NCBI GenBank assembly: GCA_051251725.1
Contig: JBPOFN010000051.1
Span: 1-27,520 of the forward strand
Source of the DNA: JALZUE01 sp051251725
Lineage (GTDB): Bacteria; Pseudomonadota; Gammaproteobacteria; Enterobacterales; Alteromonadaceae
Direction: 5' to 3'
DNA length: 27,520 nucleotides
Shown here: positions 23,773 to 27,520 of the stretch, piece after piece
Position numbering within the stretch: the first letter of the stretch is position 1
Layout of the letters: every line of letters starts with the position of its first letter
Notes under the pieces: model-generated
Database searches by the model: none
What the model saw: only the letters and a program-made list of their open reading frames with translations
What the model was told of the DNA's origin: nothing
Made by a program: the position numbers and the translations under genes

Positions 23773-24852
23773 CTATCCCAAATAGGGGATAGCAGCTAAT
23801 TCATCGGCTGATATGAAAGGCGGATAAACAGTTTGTTTTTTTGATGGCCGTTCAATCGCATTAATGATTTCATCATTATTTAAACGCTGAGTTGCCAAGG
23901 CAATAGTTGGCCCCACTTGCTTGCGGGCATAACCTATTTTTTGGCTCAAGATTTTGTCCGTAGATACTATGTATTCTTTTTTAATACAGCGTGGTGGACA
24001 GTTACTAATTAGGCGTTGATTTACCCTTTCGTAAGCACCAACAAAATATTTGTCAGGTGAAAATAAAGCTTCAATGGGAATTGTATAATCTTTTGTTCCT
24101 TTTAAGCGTAGTTCATGACGTATCCAGTTAAATAAAGGATGATTCTTATCGAAGCCTAATTGTTTACCTTTTTCATAAATTACCATATATTTATTTGACT
24201 TAAAGCTCCCAATAATCCTTGTTCTAGCGTTATCTTCATTGAGATTTTTCTTCTTAGGTTTTTTATTTTTAGAGTTTTTCCAGATAATGGGATTATAAAG
24301 CCCTTTTGAATACGATTGATCTACAAAACGAATACCGTATTTGTCTTCAAACTCATCAAGCGCGATATCTAGGCGTTTTATTATTAAATGTCGCTCACCA
24401 ATAGCGTTGAGTAATCCGTAAAAATAACCTTCGTGAGCATTAACAAAACCACACCCCAAGCCACTCAATTCTAATCTTAGAATTTTTTTATCGTGATCCC
24501 ATTTTAATGCACCACATACTTCAGCATAAGCGCTCAATGCAGTCACTAAAAGTTTACCGTCATCAAAATGTTTTAACAGTGGTTTTGTTTTACTTCTGTC
24601 GATACCAATTTTAATTAACCATCCATTTAAAAGCTCATACAGAATGTCAAAGTCAGCTTTATCAATAATTTCAATATTGGCAATAAAGTAATCAATACGA
24701 CTTTTAATATTACTGTTCGTTAAAAAGGAACAGTCTGTTACCGTTGATTGATCTGTGATGTTCGCTACTGATCTCCCTTGTAATAAGGCATTATGCTTAA
24801 GTTGTGTTGCTTTAGTTGGTGTTGTTATGATCTTAGAGTTAAGCTGTTTCAT
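23773..24852 (-). CDS. Replication initiation protein, RstA/filamentous-phage Rep-like
   Basis: ATG 24852 (MKQLNSKII) has GAGGAG 7 bases upstream; an in-frame TTG at 24867 is less likely. The product is 359 aa. Its features are LELSGLGCGFVNAHEGYF, LIIKRLDIALDEFED, YEKGKQLG and WIRHELRLKGTK. This is the pattern of the replication initiation factor family (Rep_trans, including CTX phage RstA), which start rolling-circle replication. The gene overlaps the AlpA-type gene by 14 bases. With integrase and AlpA it forms a self-replicating satellite-like core. I did not assign a nicking Tyr. Confidence 0.8.
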   Translation of the reverse strand: MKQLNSKIITTPTKATQLKHNALLQGRSVANITDQSTVTDCSFLTNSNIKSRIDYFIANIEIIDKADFDILYELLNGWLIKIGIDRSKTKPLLKHFDDGKLLVTALSAYAEVCGALKWDHDKKILRLELSGLGCGFVNAHEGYFYGLLNAIGERHLIIKRLDIALDEFEDKYGIRFVDQSYSKGLYNPIIWKNSKNKKPKKKNLNEDNARTRIIGSFKSNKYMVIYEKGKQLGFDKNHPLFNWIRHELRLKGTKDYTIPIEALFSPDKYFVGAYERVNQRLISNCPPRCIKKEYIVSTDKILSQKIGYARKQVGPTIALATQRLNNDEIINAIERPSKKQTVYPPFISADELAAIPYLG

Positions 24853-25078
24853 TAGCACGCTCCTCAATCCAAGCCATTAAATCAGATAAACGCCATGCAA
24901 TAGCACGTTCACTTAATTGGATACGTTTAGGGAATTTACCGTCTCTTTCTAACTCCCAGCGGCGAGTTCTAGATAATCCAGAAATTTGTTTGCATTCAGC
25001 TTCGCGAACGAAGCGGTCGCTTGTGGTAATCGTTTTAGTTAAATTAATTAACGCAGTGTTTGTTTTTTGTAGCAGCAT
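24839..25078 (-). CDS. AlpA-family helix-turn-helix regulator/excisionase
   Basis: A 79-aa protein with GAGGT 7 bases before the ATG. The segment ECKQISGLSRTRRWELERDG followed by FPKRIQLSERAIAWR is the winged-helix pattern of AlpA/MerR-like regulators that drive excision of phage satellites and islands. The ending WRLSDLMAWIEERANE is typical. It probably controls the neighbouring integrase or its own operon with Rep. Confidence 0.9.
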   Translation of the reverse strand: MLLQKTNTALINLTKTITTSDRFVREAECKQISGLSRTRRWELERDGKFPKRIQLSERAIAWRLSDLMAWIEERANETA

Positions 25079-25083
25079 TGTAG

Positions 25084-25112
25084 TACCTCAATGTTTTTTA
25101 ATAAATGAGGTA
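25084..25112. promoter_or_regulatory. Inverted repeat in front of the AlpA-type gene
   Basis: tacctca (25084-25090) and tgaggta (25106-25112) face each other across 15 bases and overlap the ribosome-binding region of the AlpA-type gene. They could be an autoregulatory operator or an RNA hairpin hiding the start. Confidence 0.4.
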
Positions 25113-25156
25113 GTACTGTAAAGTTCAGTATCCTAGTATTTGTCCTAGCTAGGAAC

Positions 25157-25858
25157 CTATTTGAATTTATTTCTAATAACAGACATTCTGTTACTAACGC
25201 TTTTTCTTGATGTAGTCCGCCCTTCTTTACCTGAATGTATATCATCCCATTCGATTTTTGCACTAGCGTTGGTGGTATCAGTTACTTTTGTTATTTCAAT
25301 TAAATCAAAAACTTCTTCGCCTTGGTTATTGTAGAAATACATCCATACATCATTAATTGATGCGTTGGGATTTTTTTCGAGTATCCTATCAATTACTTGA
25401 TAAAGCTTATTTTTGGAATGTGCTCGATGTGAGTTTTTTAAATTTTTTTGTGGAATGATTTTATGTTCATTGTTTTTATAAGCATTAAACTCCAAAGGGA
25501 AGTCTGTGATAAAGCTTTTGATAGTAGCTTCGCATCCGAACTTTAAATAAAATTCAAATAGTCTTTCTCTTATTTTGTCTGACTCTAAGTCAATATGATC
25601 TTTACTAAAATAAAATTCAACACCACTGTTAATGTCATGGCAAATGTCATCGATATATCCACTGCTAACCCCATTGATAGGTTTGGTTAGATTTACATAT
25701 TCGTAATATTCTTCTAAAGCTACAGCAATTATTGCTGTATTTTCATACCAAAGCGGATCAGTTTCATCAAATATAAAAGGGGTTTTAAATAGGGCATTTT
25801 CATATTCACGTATATCCGTGAGGTTAAGCACATTTTCTAAGGGAAAGGTCGATCGCAT
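25157..25858 (-). CDS. Hypothetical protein of the nested element, 233 aa
   Basis: Starts at ATG 25858 with no clear ribosome-binding site. It is mainly helical and acidic (VALEEYYEYVNLTKPING). The C-terminus is basic and rich in Ser/Arg (GRTTSRKSVSNRMSVIRNKFK). The segment ILEKNPNASINDVWMYFYNNQGE looks like a small helical DNA-binding or adaptor fold. I do not recognise the family. It is the first gene of the minus-strand module, 78 bases before the AlpA-type gene, so it is probably part of that element and may be a regulator. Confidence 0.65.
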   Translation of the reverse strand: MRSTFPLENVLNLTDIREYENALFKTPFIFDETDPLWYENTAIIAVALEEYYEYVNLTKPINGVSSGYIDDICHDINSGVEFYFSKDHIDLESDKIRERLFEFYLKFGCEATIKSFITDFPLEFNAYKNNEHKIIPQKNLKNSHRAHSKNKLYQVIDRILEKNPNASINDVWMYFYNNQGEEVFDLIEITKVTDTTNASAKIEWDDIHSGKEGRTTSRKSVSNRMSVIRNKFK

Positions 25859-25996
25859 ATATAAAGTAATAAAATTTAATCTAATTTAAAAATTTAGTTT
25901 AGCTAGTTCAATTATGTTTGTTAACGTATTGGTATATAATATTTTATCGTTAAAAAATCATTATATTTATATCGGAAATGAGCATGTCTTTAATTA

Positions 25997-26045
25997 TTTA
26001 TACATATAAATAAAACATGTATAAATTTTTCTATTTTTTATACAT
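25997..26045. promoter_or_regulatory. Operator-like cluster of TTTATACAT half-sites
   Basis: tttatacat at 25997-26005, its reverse complement atgtataaa at 26017-26025, and tttatacat again at 26037-26045. The spacing is exactly 20 bp each, about two helical turns. This fits a regulator bound cooperatively between the divergent promoters of the nested element and the RhuM gene. The regulator is unknown; the AlpA-type protein is one candidate. Confidence 0.5.
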
Positions 26046-26109
26046 ATCGGAAGAAATAGAATGCATAATAAATTTTGCTTATTGAAATATATATATTCTT
26101 TTATTTAGT

Positions 26110-26242
26110 CTTATTAAAGCTGAAGATTTTACTTCTTCAGCAAGCCAACCAGTTAAAGTTCTAAATATGGTTTCACACGTTGATGAACTCAATTTCATGG
26201 GGGTAGTTACTGCTTATGAGTATATTGAAGCATTAGAATGTT
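26110..26242 (+). pseudogene. 3' remnant of an unknown gene
   Basis: An open stretch with no start until an inner ATG encodes IKAEDFTSSASQPVKVLNMV and then SHVDELNFMGVVTAYEYIEALEC before TAA. The composition is that of a real protein C-terminus, but upstream sequence is AT-rich and stop-filled. It is probably the tail of a gene lost when elements were inserted. The family is unknown. Confidence 0.4.
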
Positions 26243-26283
26243 AATAAAATAAATTATTACTCAAAGACTTAGGATTAAACTAT

Positions 26284-27297
26284 ATGACAGATTTGATATC
26301 TAACTCTCATCAAGGTGAATTTTTTATCTATCAAGCAAATGATGGGCAAACAAAAGTTGAGTGTCGGTTTGAGCAAGATAATTTATGGCTTAGTTTAAAT
26401 CAAATAAGTACCTTATTTGGGCGAGATAAGTCTGTTATCTCTAAGCATCTGAAGAATATTTATGATGATGGAGAATTAGTACAAGATTCAACCGTTGCAA
26501 AATATGCAACAGTTCAAATCGAGGGTTCAAGAGAAATTAATCGTCAACTGGAATACTACAACTTAGATGCTATCTTCGCTGTGGGTTACAGGGTTCGGTC
26601 TCCACAAGGTATTCAATTTAGACAATGGGCAACACAAACCTTACAAGAGTATTTGGTGAAAGGGTTTGTTATGGACGATGAGCGTTTAAAAAGCCCAGAA
26701 TCTAGTGTGTATTTTGATGAACTGCTTAATCGTATACGTGATATACGGTCATCTGAAAAAGTATTTTGGCGAAAAATTTGTGATATATACGCTACGAGTA
26801 TTGATTATGATGGTAAAGCACAAACGAGTATGCAGTTTTTTGCACAGGTGCAAAATAAAATGCATTGGGCTGCTCATGGTCACACCGCAGCGGAAGTTGT
26901 TTTTCAACGTATAAGTTCAAGTAAGCCTCATTTAGGGTTAACACATTTTGCTGGCGATGAGCCCACGAGAAAAGAAGTTGTAACGGGTAAAAATTATTTA
27001 TCTGAAGATGAACTAGATACGTTAAATCGTTTAGTGACTAGTTATCTTGAATTCGCAGAGCTTCAAGCTAAGCGTGGTAAATTAATGAAAATGGTAGATT
27101 GGTCTAATAAGTTAGACGATTTTTTAAAATTAAGTGAATACGAAATTCTAACTCATGCCGGTAAAATATCAGCGGAACAAGCTAAGCTGAAAGCTAAAGA
27201 AGAATACGATAAGTATCGACGTGTTATTGATTTAAAACCTAACAAAGTTGATCAAGACTTAACCGCCGCTATAAAAAAATTAGATAAGAATAAATAA
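26284..27297 (+). CDS. rhuM: RhuM-family protein
   Basis: A 337-aa protein, the family's usual length. The segments WLSLNQISTLFGRDKSVISKH, NLDAIFAVGYRVRS and GIQFRQWATQTLQEYLVKGF are the conserved N-terminal RhuM signature, also seen N-terminal in some Fic/Doc-linked proteins. A second conserved block lies near residues 140-200 (FWRKICDIYATSIDYD, MHWAAHGHTAAE). RhuM was first noted in Salmonella pathogenicity island 3. Its biochemical role is not known and it is very common in mobile islands. The ending is a basic coiled coil. AGGA lies ~9 bases before the ATG. Confidence 0.9.
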   Translation: MTDLISNSHQGEFFIYQANDGQTKVECRFEQDNLWLSLNQISTLFGRDKSVISKHLKNIYDDGELVQDSTVAKYATVQIEGSREINRQLEYYNLDAIFAVGYRVRSPQGIQFRQWATQTLQEYLVKGFVMDDERLKSPESSVYFDELLNRIRDIRSSEKVFWRKICDIYATSIDYDGKAQTSMQFFAQVQNKMHWAAHGHTAAEVVFQRISSSKPHLGLTHFAGDEPTRKEVVTGKNYLSEDELDTLNRLVTSYLEFAELQAKRGKLMKMVDWSNKLDDFLKLSEYEILTHAGKISAEQAKLKAKEEYDKYRRVIDLKPNKVDQDLTAAIKKLDKNK

Positions 27298-27325
27298 GCC
27301 TATAATTCTTACCTTGCTTTTCTAG

Positions 27326-27348
27326 TGGTTACTAAAGTGGTTACTAAT
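27326..27348. repeat. Integrase arm-type-like repeats, right end
   Basis: tggttactaa occurs twice at a 12-bp step (27326-27335 and 27338-27347), the same arrangement as at 197-219 beside the left att; the 23-bp block differs at one base. It lies ~70 bp inside the right att. It is a likely integrase-binding arm. A 9-bp inverted repeat (cttaccttg 27308-27316, caaggtaag 27371-27379) surrounds it. Confidence 0.6.
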
Positions 27349-27418
27349 ATCATTTGTTGGATTTTATTTTCAAGGTAAGATGTTGATATTTATAAATTAT
27401 ATTTATTTTTCCTATATT

Positions 27419-27439
27419 CAGATCCAAAATATTGAATAA
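27419..27439 (+). other. Right attachment site of the island
   Basis: cagatccaaaatattgaata plus a, a direct repeat of 70-90 with two differences. The sequence to its right (27440-27520) should be chromosomal. It has no gene, but ends with gggaggt, which looks like the ribosome-binding site of the next gene outside the window. Confidence 0.8.
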
Positions 27440-27520
27440 GACGTTTTATCCACTGCTAGCTTAATATCTGCCGCTAATTATTAGGATTTTATTCCCTGTA
27501 ATTTGCGGGAGGTTATATAT

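Larger units (their letters stand above)
25859..26283. other. Intergenic region with operator-like repeats between divergent genes
   Basis: A very AT-rich 425-bp gap between divergent genes. It holds three tttatacat half-sites at exact 20-bp steps (see separate entry) and tatcggaa repeated at 25970-25977 and 26045-26052. A gene remnant lies at about 26090-26240. The 16 bases before 26284 contain aggattaaactat, the RhuM ribosome-binding region. Confidence 0.55.

Noticed and set aside
25048..25263. Minus-strand frame of 71 codons
   Set aside because: It overlaps both the AlpA-type gene and the 233-aa gene in another frame.
1..27520. CRISPR arrays, tRNA or rRNA genes
   Set aside because: No regularly spaced short repeats with unique spacers, and no cloverleaf or rRNA-like sequence, were seen on reading both strands.

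Overview
This AT-rich window from a marine-type gammaproteobacterium is a nearly complete genomic island inserted at the 3' end of yicC. The first 90 bases encode the last 29 residues of YicC, very close to the enterobacterial protein as I remember it. A 21-bp att-like sequence at 70-90 recurs at 27419-27439 with 19 of 21 positions matching. A tyrosine integrase sits just inside the left end, and tandem integrase arm-type-like repeats lie near both ends. The base composition, the attC type and a PEP-CTERM-like remnant suggest the order Alteromonadales (Colwellia, Thalassotalea, Pseudoalteromonas or Shewanella type). I cannot name the species.

Layout. (1) 1-2409: yicC end, terminator, arm sites, integrase, a coupled small Cys-motif gene, a long hairpin resembling an IS end, and a 56-aa orphan. 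(2) 2533-4914, minus strand: a compact operon of a 2OG-Fe(II) oxygenase-like protein, a protein with an LWHTF motif and a seven-Cys Gly/Ser-rich tail, and a glycosyltransferase. It looks like a peptide or protein modification cluster. (3) 5096-7688, minus strand: a three-gene envelope operon of a secreted SH3-MBL (ComEC-like) protein, a small beta protein and an outer-membrane-type protein. (4) 7796-16717, minus strand: an array of integron gene cassettes with six clear attC sites and no integron integrase (a CALIN). From the upstream end the cassettes carry a reverse transcriptase, a Cys-His-Asp transglutaminase-like protein, a frameshifted coiled-coil gene, an AIPR/PD-(D/E)XK-like abortive-infection protein, two small membrane proteins, an HEPN-type protein and a two-TM Nudix protein. 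(5) 16718-19277: three palindromes, a LexA box, umuD-umuC and a small unknown gene. (6) 19915-22464: a TIR-STAND NTPase. (7) 22514-25858, minus strand: a second integrase, a RstA-like replication initiator, an AlpA-type regulator and an unknown gene, which together look like a nested satellite or integrative element. (8) 25859-27520: an operator-like repeat cluster, a gene remnant, a RhuM-family gene, arm repeats and the right att.

How it fits together. The island is a composite accessory platform. The outer integrase gives mobility at yicC and a second integrase/Rep/AlpA module is nested inside. Several cargo types are typical of anti-phage defence (reverse transcriptase, AIPR, HEPN, Nudix-2TM, TIR-STAND). 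The umuDC pair is placed under SOS control. The strongest candidates for something little described are the integrase-less cassette array with its stand-alone reverse transcriptase, the oxygenase/Cys-tail/glycosyltransferase cluster, and the secreted SH3-MBL envelope operon. No tRNA, rRNA or CRISPR array was seen.
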